A DNA stretch of 64,000 nucleotides from NCBI GenBank assembly GCA_023014335.1, contig JAECYW010000001.1, forward strand, positions 3,162,001-3,226,000, written 5' to 3'. The position numbers and the translations under genes are program-made. This DNA comes from Galerina marginata. Lineage: Eukaryota; Basidiomycota; Agaricomycetes; Agaricales; Galerinaceae. The notes beneath the pieces are model-generated. The model did not search any database. It worked only from the letters and a program-made list of their open reading frames with translations, and was not told the origin of the DNA. Shown in pieces: positions 1-10,120 of this stretch (the first letter of the stretch is position 1; every line of letters starts with the position of its first letter).

Positions 1-574
1 TCGAATCTATAGTACGAATGCACTGAGTATATACTCGAGTATTTGAAGAAATGGTGAATTTCAAACTCACAGATACGGTGATTTGCCGAATCGTTTGTGG
101 ACTTTCCAGCTCGAGCTCAAGCACTCCCACCACTGGCCCATCGCCGTAGAAGAGTGGAAACTCTGGCCTGAAGCGAGGAGAATTCAACATCCCAGCGAGT
201 GACTCTTGCGTAAAGGTGCGCAGAGTTGCCCATGGATTAGCGCCTGGGATGACGAAGGAGTGTTCGAAGTGAGGGGTACTTCCGTTTTGAAGGCGACCCG
301 TCAACGATACTGGTAATGCTGATATCGTCGAGTACCTTGGGGGAGCGCTAGGCGCATATGTCGATTGTCTATCCGATTCAACGGTGACCCCCGGAACTTG
401 CGAGGTCTGGTCGTTTTGGGGAGGAAACGAATTAGACAGAGAATGAGAATGTTCAATCTGCAATCCAGGCACCTCTGAGGAGTGGGTGACACTGTAGGGG
501 GGTAGCTGCGAATTCGGAGTCGTGGAGAATGTCTGTATGGATGAGTTCGTTGAAGATCTGCGGAGATAAGGCAT
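1..574 (-). CDS. arrestin-like N-terminal domain protein, 5' part only (runs off the window)
   Basis: The frame starts at ATG 574-572 (minus) and begins MPYLRRSSTNSS. It stays open to a likely splice donor (GTGAGT) near position 71, after residues QTIRQITV. The N-terminus is Ser/Pro/Tyr-rich (LPPYSV, APPRYS). It is followed by an arrestin-type beta-sandwich opening: HFEHSFVIPG, NPWATLR, FPLFYGDGPVVGVLELEL. Fungal and basidiomycete arrestin-like proteins have this pattern of F/Y-x-x-G-D-x-x-x-G-x-V-x-L. In general, alpha-arrestins act as adaptors that bring ubiquitin ligases to membrane transporters; that role here is inference from the fold. The rest of the gene lies beyond position 1, so length and any C-terminal PPxY motifs cannot be judged. 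The other frames of this stretch contain stops and carry no motif. Confidence 0.6.
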   Translation of the reverse strand, partial: MPYLRRSSTNSSIQTFSTTPNSQLPPYSVTHSSEVPGLQIEHSHSLSNSFPPQNDQTSQVPGVTVESDRQSTYAPSAPPRYSTISALPVSLTGRLQNGSTPHFEHSFVIPGANPWATLRTFTQESLAGMLNSPRFRPEFPLFYGDGPVVGVLELELESPQTIRQITVSVSLKFTISSNTRVYTQCIRTIDS

Positions 575-2420
575 TGCAAAGTTTCTGGATGGGAACCGAG
601 GAGAAAGAGCTAGTCAGGTAAATCGGCCAGACTCGGAAGGGCTCTGATACCATCATGTTGTGGTCTACACCTGAACCAAGTTTAGCTTTCCTGAGAACAG
701 ATGCAGAGCCTGATCATGGTTGGATCGCTTCTCCGAAGCTCATCAACACCCATGGATGGCGATACATAGCAGCTATCATCAGGAGAAAACACGGCGGGGT
801 GTTCAGTCTGAGCGTGGCCGTCTAAGCGATGTAACATCTGGCGAGTTTCCACATTATGGCTGCCAGAAAACGACTCAGAGACCTGCAAGTATAGGGACTT
901 GATCTTGGTTAAAGCTGAAAGAGATATGAAGAACAGAATATTGAGTCCGTTCAACGACGATCTACGCAAAACAGAGGAGAATTATGCTGAGAGAGTACAA
1001 TGTGCGCTCGTGTTTTCAACATGAAGGTTGAAGGTTGAACATGCATACAACGATTGACCCACGATCGGCTAATTGACGTCGGGCCGTGGTCTCTTGACAT
1101 ATCCCGGCCCGAGACCGGACTCGGCGCCTAACTTTTCCCACTTTTCTTCCCACTGCCACGTCTCGCCCGGGGCAACTTGACTTCGGCTAGCCCGGAGAGA
1201 ATGTGGCTGGTGCTTAATCTTTTCTCGATGTTCTTCGATCTCTAGAGTTGTTCACTCTCGACCAAGTTTCGAAACAAAACCCTCGAACTTTGCGGAACTT
1301 GACCGAATCTACAGCAAGCACTCCGTAGCGCATTCTTGATTCAGATGTCATCGAATCCCTGATCTTTCTTAGCGCCTTATATATCACAATAAGCGCTCAT
1401 GATCATGTTGATGCAGATGTCAACGCTATCTGTTTCTTCCCGAGCGCATCTCCTGGTTTCCATTGGATAGCCTTTCGTTGCGTTGACGTTCTAACAGCTT
1501 TGTCAAGACTTTCTCCGAAATCCACCCTTGTCGTCGGTATCTGTCAATGTTTAACGCTGGACATCTTTGGAAGTGAAACGCTGTCGAACACGATGGAAGC
1601 AGTCTGAATCTAACCTGACTTGGGGCACTTGTCAATGTCAATCACATTTCCTGCCTACTCTATCACTTCACGTTTGGGGGTGTCTGTCGTAGACGACCAT
1701 GTATGGACGAGCGTGGTCTGCTGACCGTCTGCCTGCCTTGGTTCCGAATGCCGCTCTCTTGTGTAACAGGGACATTGGGAAGAAAGAAAATAACCGCTAT
1801 TGCATCAGTACTGCCACTGAACCTGCTGTTAGCTAGCCAGAAGATGCTTGATGGAGTATATTCTGTTCATGGAGTGGGGCTTTGAAGGGTCAGCATGTTG
1901 CTGATTTTTTGGAGATAGGTATCTTAGCGCTGACTCGGCATAGACCCGGCAGAACGTAATTCATCTCGACGTGAGGACAATGTTTCCACCGTGGAGGCAT
2001 AACATAACAAGACTGGATATTCCGCTTGCCCAGGACTACGAACGATTCAGAACAGAAGGTATCACCAGTGAGTAAAAATACCTTGAGGCGAGATGAAACG
2101 GCCTGGAACGGCCAGGAAGTGATCTAGGGTTTGCGCTTTACTTTCAACTTGTGCAGTACATATCATCGACATTTGACAGGTCACCAGGACGGGAATGCTT
2201 TATGCGATAAGACCGTGAAGCGTCGGCATGGTTCCTTAACGCAATTGCCGTTCATATGCCTCACTTCGTTTCGCTTTGTATTCGATTGCGCTGATCAAAG
2301 CAAACGATTGGATGTGTGAAGCCCGCTTCCCGTGCTGTCGTATTTAACGCCTGTCCAACGTTTCGACTTGTTCGTCTCTGCCCCATCTCTGCTCATCTTT
2401 GGACGACGGCTGCTAGCCCC
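575..2420. other. intergenic region, no gene recognised
   Basis: About 1.8 kb between the divergent arrestin-like gene (minus) and the DUF6535 gene (plus). Only short overlapping frames are present on both strands and none has a domain motif or believable exon borders. It should hold both promoters. An in-frame ATG at 2316 lies upstream of the chosen DUF6535 start but adds only low-complexity sequence. Confidence 0.5.
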
Positions 2421-4152
2421 ATGTCAGGGTCTACCCACAAGAACGTGTCTCCTTTACCGTATGAAGACCCGTCTGGGAGATGGGATGCAATCTTCAGTGA
2501 TGGCATAGAGAAGGACGACGAGCTATGGAAGCAGTACCTCGACTTCGCTACTGAATTCGATAACCGTCTGATCGACGATTGGAACAAGATTGTCGACACC
2601 ATCCTGGTCTACGTGAGTCTAGCGGATCAGTTAATTTGGGCCAAAAATTGATTTCATGCACCTTGAATCTCAGGTTGCACTGTTCATCGCCATTTTGACT
2701 GCGTTCATTATCGACACATCGAAGAACTTCCAACGCGATCCTGGGGACATCACCAACGACCTTCTCGTCGCCATCTACACCCAATTAACAAACAACTCAG
2801 CACCGGTCGTCGACCCACAGAGTTTCTTCAATGTAGATACGGAACAATTCAACAGCGCCATCTTCCAGAATTCGCTGCTGTTCGCCAGTCTTGCGATATC
2901 CATCCTGATATCCGTGCTTGCCAGTCTGACAAAACTATGGCTTCTCCGATATAGCCGCAAAGTGTCGGCACCAGGACCACCCTATAAGCGCGCAATGAGG
3001 CGTCATGAGGCTTTCCGCGGGATTTGGGCGTGGAAATTGCACAACATCGTCGAATCACTCCCAGTCATGGTGACCCTCGCGGTGATCCTGTTCGGAATTT
3101 TCATCCAGTAAGCGATGCTCAACCAGCGTGAACAAAATAAAATATTTATACAAATGCCTTTTAGCGCCGATATTCTGAAAGATCAAAGGGGTGTTGCCTT
3201 TGCCGTCGGGATAATCCTTGGCCTCGGCCTCGTATTCCTGCTCATGACATCGATCATTGGCGCGTTTATACCTGCTTCCCCCTTCCAATCGTCGTTTTCC
3301 GACCTCATCAGGAATATGTATCGGATTTTCCCAGATTATCCACTCACACGCAATGACAAGAGCCCAACTATCATTCGCATATCCGGCATCATGTTCACAT
3401 CGTTGGCCGTCATCGTAACGTCGGCATACCTCTCTCAACGATATTCGTCGGGTTTATATCAACCCCTTGTTTGCTTCTCTGCTGTCGGAGTGTTCGCATT
3501 GATGAGCAAGCACCCGAAGAAACATCCGGAGATGAAGCCTCGACTGTACGACCTTCCAGAGTGGGCCATATTTTCGACCATAACGATATCCGGGACGCTG
3601 CTAGTGTCAGCCTACCTCGCCCAATTCATAGTTCCGAATCTCATCACGTTTGGTATCGCTGGCATACTCCTGGTTGTACAGGGTTATTTTGGAATCAAGC
3701 TCTCGCGATTCGTCCCAGAGACAACGATGGCGGAAGCCGCTGCGTGGATGTTGAGGCAGTCCTCCGCGCAATACACCATCTGGTTCCAAAAAGCGGGTGG
3801 CATCGGGTCGACAGAGATAAAGAGAGCGGTCCTCTTCAAGGATCTCCTGCCTCTTTTGGCGCCTCTCATCACATCGATACCTCACCAAAGCGTACACAAG
3901 CCACTAAATCAAGACCAGGTCATTTATGTCGCGTGCCTCGCTCGATTCTGTCAATACACGCCTTCCGGTAGCTCGTTTTGGAGAAATGAGGTTGAGTTCC
4001 ACCGGCCTGTGTTTAGCCACGATTTGCGCAACACACTAGAGAAGCTGCGCGATTGCTCCCATTGTCCTCCACAGGTTTGCGAAGCTGCCAGAGTGGCTTT
4101 GGAATTATCTGGGGGAAAAGAGCTAGAAGGTTACCACCCTACGTCGGCGTAG
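2421..4152 (+). CDS. DUF6535 multi-pass membrane protein
   Basis: Three exons, 2421-2612, 2674-3107 and 3165-4152, join in phase to 537 residues. The N-terminal third carries the DUF6535 signature seen in Agaricomycetes: a soluble start with WDAIFSDGIEKDDELWKQY, then DNRLIDDWNKIVDTILVY leading into the hydrophobic VALFIAILTAFIID. Further membrane segments follow (SLAISILISVLASL, MVTLAVILFGIFI, VAFAVGIILGLGLVFLL). The C-terminal half, past about residue 250, has more hydrophobic stretches (FTSLAVIVTSAYL, FSTITISGTLLVSAYL, ITFGIAGILLVVQGY) and a soluble tail. The family has no established function; it is expanded in mushroom-forming fungi. I chose ATG 2421 because the domain starts shortly after it. 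An in-frame ATG at 2316 would add 35 residues. Confidence 0.85.
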
Positions 4153-4925
4153 AAGCAACGAAAAACCTTTGGACAACTTGTATCGCTTGGACTTTGTTCG
4201 TGTAATTGTGTAATAACTGTACCTAATTATGTTCTTCTGAATAAAATTTATGCTCTGTTATCCACAAGTCAGTGCTATCTCCGCGCGCAAAGGAGCAGTC
4301 AAGGCTTACCGCCTGGCCGGTACAGTCGTCGATAAAACAGGCAATGAGAGATGCGCCAGCGAAGAGTAGATGTCGATGGGTTATGCGTTTCGCTTGGAAA
4401 TGCAGTGAATGTTCCTACACTCAAAATTATTAGTGCCAGGAAATTGGTGCAAAAGTACTGACCAAGCAAGGACGTCGCTGCTATGGCCATGGTCCAAAGG
4501 AATCGAAACAAGCAGGACAATTTTACCGAGCGTGGTGCCCGTCGGATTACAAGACATTATTTAACATGATCCGTCATGGACGCACGAAAGTAAGTATCTC
4601 AGGCTAGAAAAAAGCAGAAATTGGATAAACGGTTGGCATCGCGGAGTGGCTTAAGCAATCGCGGCTGGATATTCAATAATAAAAATTAGTTTTTTGGGGG
4701 GCGATGGTGTAGAATTTTTTTAGGGCCAAGTTCCTAAAGGAGCCGATGGTTAGAACGGAAATATAGCCTTGGAGGATCCAGGAACAGATGTAATCGTCGA
4801 GAGAGTTTGTTTTTCCAGACTTTCGTCGGCATAGTTGACTTTGATGGGAGAGTCCAAGATGCTGGAGCCGTCGGCCACTTTTCTGTTTTCCTCTGTTTCC
4901 TCCCATTCTCTTCCAAAAGCCTCTC
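4153..4925. other. intergenic region
   Basis: About 770 bases between two plus-strand genes. It should contain the 3' untranslated region of the DUF6535 gene and the promoter of the Vps74 homologue. An AATAAA-like hexamer (gaataaaattt) lies near 4240. I see no further gene; short frames on both strands have no motif. Confidence 0.5.
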
Positions 4926-6335
4926 ATGGCGTCCTCAGGAGGTCTCTCTCGCCGGCGCGTTGGCGCAGCCGCCTCATCATCATCGTACAACGACGAGGAC
5001 GACAACACACCGCGCGTCGCGAATGGGCACTCGGCCGACGGCAGCAGGAGCAACACTCCGCCGTCTGCGCAGCACGCGGGTTCTGCGTTCGAAGGCGGGA
5101 GCAAGATTGCGTTCGATCCTCGGGATTTGCAGCAGGATGCTGGCGAAGAGGCGAGGGTTGGAGGGAAGATGCCCCGTTTGACTATCATGGAGGAGGTTCT
5201 GCTGCTGGGGATTAAGGATAAGCAAGTACGTTTCCTTCTTTCGTGGAATTTCACGACCTGGAGGGCATGAATTACTCGTCAACAACGTCTTTCTTGCTCA
5301 GCAACCATGAACGATGTCCAGTCACTGATATGCTGTCGTACAGGGCTATCTATCATTTTGGAACGACAACATATCCTATGCCCTCAGAGGGTGTATTCTC
5401 ATTGAACTTGCCATGCGAAGACGCATAGCCCTTGTAAAAGACCCAAACCGGCGACGGATACCCGTCACCGAACGAATTGTGGAAGTGATAGACGATCGAC
5501 AAACAGGGGAGACAATACTAGATGAGGCGCTGAAGATGATCAAGTCCCAACAAGACATTGAGAAGCTGAGCATTAATGCCTGGATCGACCTAATGAGCGG
5601 TACGTTGTGCTCCCCACCCCTGCCAGTCGTTTTCCCCGTCTCTTGTCCTGGTCGTTCGACCTCTTCATTCCAACCCCATCACCCACTGAACTCATGCATC
5701 CTATAGGAGAAACATGGAACGTCATGAAGATCGGGTTCCAGCTCAAACAAGTCCGCGAGCGACTCGCCAAAGGCCTCGTCGACAAAGGCGTCCTGCGCAC
5801 CGAGAAGCGCAACTTCCTGCTCTTCGACATGGCCACACACCCCGTCGCCGACGCACGCACGAAAGAGTCCATCGTCAACCGCGTCGTCACCCTCCTCACG
5901 TCGACAACCTCCGCCGTGCCCCCCGCCGCGCTCGACAAGGAGGGCGTGCAGTGCCGCGTGCTGCGCGCCGTGTGTCTCGTGTGCGCCGCGTACACCGCGA
6001 GCGTGCTGGACAACGCTTTTGGACGGCTCGGGTATGAGGAGCGCGAGGCGGCGTTCCAGCGCTGCGATGAGATTCTGGGCGAGTTCGTGTGCTGGCCGTA
6101 TGGCTCGGCGGGGATGAGCACTAATGGGCCGATGACGCCTGCTACGGCGGCGGGGCGGAGAAGACAGGCGACGCGGCTGGCTAGTGGCGGTGGTCTGGAG
6201 GTCAGTGGGCGGGAAGTGGTTCTTGGGCTGGTTCAGGAGGTCCGGAAAGAGACGGTGGGTGGGGACGAGGACGTAGGCTTTGAGTTGATCGCTGGTGTGC
6301 TGGAGGTGTTGTCCAAGCTCGACTCGCTGCTCTGA
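4926..6335 (+). CDS. VPS74: GOLPH3/Vps74 family phosphatidylinositol-4-phosphate-binding Golgi protein
   Basis: Exons 4926-5225, 5344-5599 and 5707-6335 join to 394 residues. Residues 1-80 are Ser/Asn-rich and disordered. The GPP34 domain starts at RLTIMEEVLLLGIKDKQGYL and continues through SFWNDNISYALRGCILIELA, RRIPVTERIVEVID, TGETILDEALKMIK, LSINAWIDLMSGETW, QLKQVRERLAKGLVDKGVLR and KRNFLLFDMATHP. In yeast and animals this family binds PI4P on the Golgi and the cytosolic tails of glycosyltransferases, packing them into COPI vesicles so that they stay in the Golgi. The W of SFWND and the R of ALRG match the conserved PI4P-binding pocket positions as I know the family. A Thr/Ala/Arg-rich insertion (about residues 315-345) near the C-terminus is longer than in yeast Vps74. 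Confidence 0.95.
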
Positions 6336-7097
6336 GGAACCACTGCCTCTTGCAAGAACGCTGGTTCAATTTACCGAGGAGCGCCCCCATATTTTTCAGT
6401 ATGTTTCTAGTCAACTTTTGCTTTCTGGGGTTGTGGGCCAGCTTTTCCCCAACCTAGCTATAATATTTTTGTTTCTTTCTACGTTCTTCGTTTCAGTTGT
6501 CATGTCCGTTGTCTATTTTATTCCGTGTTCTTATGGCGTCTAGGACCCTCTTCATATCCGCCATACCAACTCTATCAACGCCTGCGCATATGCCAACAGT
6601 ACTTGTGTTTACTCATACAAGTTATGTTCTTCATACCTTTCACTTTGTCGCCCGAGCTACAGCATTATATATGGTGCATGTCAATGCTGGGTTATGTTAT
6701 CCCCACTGTCCAGTACGGTTTGGATGAGACTCGTCGGGCTTTTTTCCCCCGAAAAGACAAACGCTGTTATCATCATCGGACCGACGCCAAACGCCCCGCA
6801 GGAGATTGGGTGTATCTCTTCACGTTGAACAGACCAGTAGCGTTGGAAGTCGCTTCTTCAAAAAGAGTGACAAGGCAACTGGGACAATAGTTGGATCTTC
6901 TTCTGAGTGAGTCTTTCAGCTCACTTATATTTACATCTGTTCTATGATAATTCTTTGCCAGGGCTCGACGTTCTATCAATCTTCAAAGGATAGACTCGCT
7001 CTTTGATTCCACTAATTGTACAGGGATACCTCAAACTCTGTATTTAATGTGCAACTGTATCAAGACCCTGATTCAACACAGTAACGGCACGACAGCC
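6336..7097. other. convergent intergenic region
   Basis: About 760 bases between the ends of the Vps74 homologue (plus) and the DUF5648 gene (minus). It should hold both 3' ends. The stretch is T-rich at 6400-6540. I see no gene, RNA or repeat in it. Confidence 0.5.
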
Positions 7098-7739
7098 TCA
7101 AAACCTGAAGATATAAGCTCTAATACCCTCATTGGAATACCCGTCGGCATCACCGGAAACAACATCTTGCACCTCCTGTGCATCCATGGTGTAAAAGTCG
7201 TTCTGCGCCTTTGCGCTCCACAAGCGATACAGCGGCAATCCGTCGCACTGTGCATCATTATAGACATATCCCGCTATGCCCTCGTTGTTGTATCCGAGGT
7301 TGTTGACGGCGTTGTCTCGCTCAGCCGTGGAAGTCGTGTAGAAGTGGTTCACGACAGTGGGGTTATAGACTCGGTAGAAAGGAATGGTTTGGAGTTGCCC
7401 TCCGGCGGTGGAGGTTGGCCAAACATATCCTGCGACGCCTTCGTCGTTGTATCCGTCGTTGGCTATGGCATTTTGCTTTTCTGGGGCGGAGGTGGTGTAG
7501 AAGTCGTCTTTCTTGACGGGGTTCCAGAGACGGAAAAGCGGAACTAAAAGACGCGGATCACCGCATGCTTGAGAGTCTGCTACGCGGCGCGCCTGGGTTT
7601 GATTGAGGAGGGCATGAGCAACGAAGACACAAAAGATACAAGGTCATACCTCGAGAGAGCGAGCTTCAATATTGGGCATGGAAAAGGCCCCATTGACGAT
7701 CAGAGAGAGAGAAATGAAGACTGCAGATGTGAATTTCAT
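7098..7739 (-). CDS. secreted DUF5648-type repeat protein
   Basis: Two exons on the minus strand, 7739-7650 and 7592-7098, are separated by a 57-nt intron and give 194 residues. The first about 20 residues (MKFTSAVFISLSLIVNGAFS) form a classic signal peptide. The mature part holds three copies of a roughly 45-50 residue unit: an aromatic start (PLFRLWNP, PFYRVYNP, PLYRLWSA), then DDFYTT / NHFYTT / NDFYTM, an acidic/Ala helix, and GY-x-x-EG(V/I)-x-(G/A)Y(V/I). This is the DUF5648 arrangement found in secreted basidiomycete proteins and in some bacterial surface proteins. No enzymatic role is established; carbohydrate or surface binding is only a guess. The protein ends right after the third repeat, so it is complete. 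Confidence 0.9.
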
Positions 7740-7804
7740 AGTTTGCCAAGTTTGTTCTGATAAGATTCTCGATATGAGATGGGGACGCTGAAAAAATTGG
7801 GACT

Positions 7805-7814
7805 GCTTTTATCC
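7805..7814 (-). promoter_or_regulatory. TATA-like box of the DUF5648 gene
   Basis: On the minus strand the sequence GGATAAAAGC lies about 66-75 bases upstream of the DUF5648 start codon, a normal place for a fungal TATA element. This is judged by position and sequence only. Confidence 0.35.
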
Positions 7815-8291
7815 TTTCCATAGTTAAAGGTAGGCGGTTGTTTGGCGGGAAATTTTGTTGGCAAATTTCTGTTTTTGGGAAAGTAGCAAACGCTAATTTG
7901 AAGGCCCTGCAGTTCAAGTTCGATGACGTGCCAACACAGGCATTCCGAACGCTTCGACCACCCCAGAAGTTGTTAACATCAGCGGAAAATAAGTTCCGCA
8001 CGATCTATAGTCATGTTGAAGATACCCGCTGTCTCAGGAAGTTTGTAGGTCTTGATTCTTAGAAGCACGTACTGACAGGAGGGAGCCAGTTCCATGCTTA
8101 ATATGGACCACTCTTCCCAAGGAAATGCAGCCATTATGGTCGTTGTTGTCGGGCCGAATTACGACAGGCGGTCCAGATTGTCTACTTAATACTCACCCGC
8201 TAAGCGCTTAAAAACATTCCACCAATTCACCCTCCGGTCATTTCAGTTCTCCGGTGGAGTAGAGAGATCTATACAAGTCTTCTAGTCGTGT

Positions 8292-8349
8292 CATTTAGAA
8301 TTTAAAGTTTAGGATTGGGTAGGCTGACTACGTTACCCAATTCTAAATG
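8292..8349. repeat. inverted repeat (hairpin) with an internal duplication
   Basis: The right arm (8334-8349, TACCCAATTCTAAATG) is the reverse complement of a left arm that is split in two (8292-8302 and 8315-8321). A 12-base insertion separates the parts and arises from an imperfect duplication (TTTAGAATT / TTTAGGATT). The loop is about 12 bases. It could be a remnant of a small inverted-repeat element or a 3'-end structure of the flanking gene. Confidence 0.5.
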
Positions 8350-8460
8350 CCACAGTACAATATTAGTTCGTCTGGAATATCCAGCAATTGGCCGAAAATT
8401 GAAATTTGTAAATGTTCGGATGTGCTTAGCAGCATTCTGCTTGTGCATGTCACGACTCTC

Positions 8461-10120
8461 TTAGCTATACCCTGTATTCAAATCAGGTGTGTCCATTCGC
8501 GAAAATCGAGGAGGCCCTGAAAGGCGTCGTCGATTAACGCGGCGTATGTCCAACACAAATCTTTGTCCTGCCACAGTCATGAGAGAGCAGGTGAAGCTGG
8601 AATAGAGGCGCATTTTAGAGATAGAAACCCTGTGAAGGTTTCAAAAGAAACATAGGCGTACGTGACAGCCAGCATATTATACGGTAATTTCCAGAACAAT
8701 CCCCTACAGAATAGATATATATTATTAGCGAACAGACGGCATTAGACAATCATGGTCGAAAAATCACTTACCACATCACCATGTTAAAAATATGGCAAAC
8801 CGTAGAAAACTATTTACCAGATATCAGTTCACATCGGGAGCGAGAAGGCCGCCTTACAAAAATGTAGATGAGAGCTGATTGCGGGAAAAATTAGACGAAG
8901 TGTGCCAGGAGAAAATTAGCCCGTGTTCAAATTACCTGAAAGGTACAACCTCCTTGCGAGGGGTTGCAATGCCCTAAACCCCGGTACGATACCAGTGTAA
9001 CTGCGAGAGATACTCGCAAGCGTAAACCCGAAGGCCACGTACTCCAAGACCAAGCTAGAAATATTCTCCATTATGTAAATCCTGCCGACGGGTGAATCGC
9101 ATATTTACCTTGCAACCCACACGTACCACTAGTTTAAATGTGTAGGTAAAACTTTGTTTGAAGGTTACGCAGATAAATTACGCACTAGTGTCGCTGTAAA
9201 TGGCTACACTCAGAAACTACGGTCGAGAAGAGCGGGCGAAGTAGCTTACGTGCAGTGAACGATATACATGTCCCGTGAATGTTTAGAATGAAGGAATCTG
9301 AGGGAGAAAGCATTATTAGCGTAGTGCTGGAAAATATTCCTACCCTAAAATTACACACTGGCGGCAGTAACGGTTGAGTAGACGATGAGTGCGATACAAA
9401 CAATGGCATAAATAATATAGGCTGCTGTGAGTGAGATAGTTATCCAAGGTTGACGGTTCCAGATCGCCCAAGCCCTCAACAAAACTAAGACTTCAAAAGA
9501 AAAAATGTGAGCCCATTCCAGTAAAATATGCAATCAAGATATATACCGTGAACCGAAGCCAGCATCAAGAAAACTACAACGCCGTATCCCACGACGTAAA
9601 AAGCGCAGGTCTTCGAGATAGTTCATGAAATTAGTGTCAAAAAGAGTGGCTGAATATTGGCCACTTACAAGGTGCGAATGCGCTGGACTCAACCCAGTAA
9701 AATGCACGATCATAGCCAATTGTGAGGTGGGGGTGATATACCGGTTGAGGAGGAAGATCGCCTTCGTCGCAGACCATTTTGCGGGCCAAATACCATTCAC
9801 CTAAAACACACCATGAGCCTTCCTATACAGAGACGGGGAATGAACACAATCACTTCTTCCTCAAGTGTGATGATCCAGTCATAGAGGACAATGACCAATC
9901 CGCATAAAGCGACGTAACTTGGAAACGAAAGGATTACACTAAGAACTGAAGGAAATGATTGAATAAGACAATTTACCGAGTCGTCATAAGCTGCGAAAGG
10001 AATTCAGTTTCGTCATCAAATGAAACTGGCGCAAGTCTATAGCGAGTGCAGCAGTAAGTATCGAGACACTTATAAAGGAATCAATACTAACTCGAGGGCT
10101 TGGGCCAGGGTGATCACCAT
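8461..10120 (-). CDS. DUF6533 seven-segment membrane protein with microexons
   Basis: Fourteen exons on the minus strand join in phase to 307 residues: 10120-10092, 10036-9977, 9938-9854, 9800-9669, 9610-9547, 9484-9359, 9297-9250, 9193-9186, 9128-9109, 9054-8936, 8874-8858, 8809-8772, 8703-8662 and 8596-8461. The DUF6533 signature is clear: YVALCGLVIVLYDWIITLEE, then IWPAKWSATKAIFLLNRYI. More membrane segments follow (AFYVVGYGVVVFLMLAS, AYIIYAIVCIALIVYS, WVASLVLEYVAFGFTLAS), then a C-terminal GQRFVLDIRRVN, which resembles the usual family ending (S/G-x-R-x-x-L-N-x-R). Family function is unknown; it is expanded in Agaricomycetes. Three exons are only 8, 20 and 17 nt, and all flanking introns have normal lengths (48-61 nt) and GT..AG borders. 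Without them the frame stops early at 9351. The 8-nt exon is the least certain part. Confidence 0.75.

Larger units (their letters stand above)
7740..8460. other. intergenic region with promoter of the DUF5648 gene
   Basis: About 720 bases between two minus-strand genes. It holds the promoter of the DUF5648 gene, the 3' end of the DUF6533 gene and the hairpin at 8292-8349. No additional coding signal is seen. Confidence 0.45.

Noticed and set aside
4673..5285. Minus-strand frames of 100-190 codons
   Set aside because: They overlap the Ser/Ala-rich start of the GOLPH3/Vps74 gene on the opposite strand and have repetitive, implausible composition.
9351..10120. DUF6533 gene as a truncated pseudogene ending at the stop near 9351
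   Set aside because: Three short exons with normal introns restore the remaining family segments and a clean C-terminus, so a spliced complete gene explains the data better.
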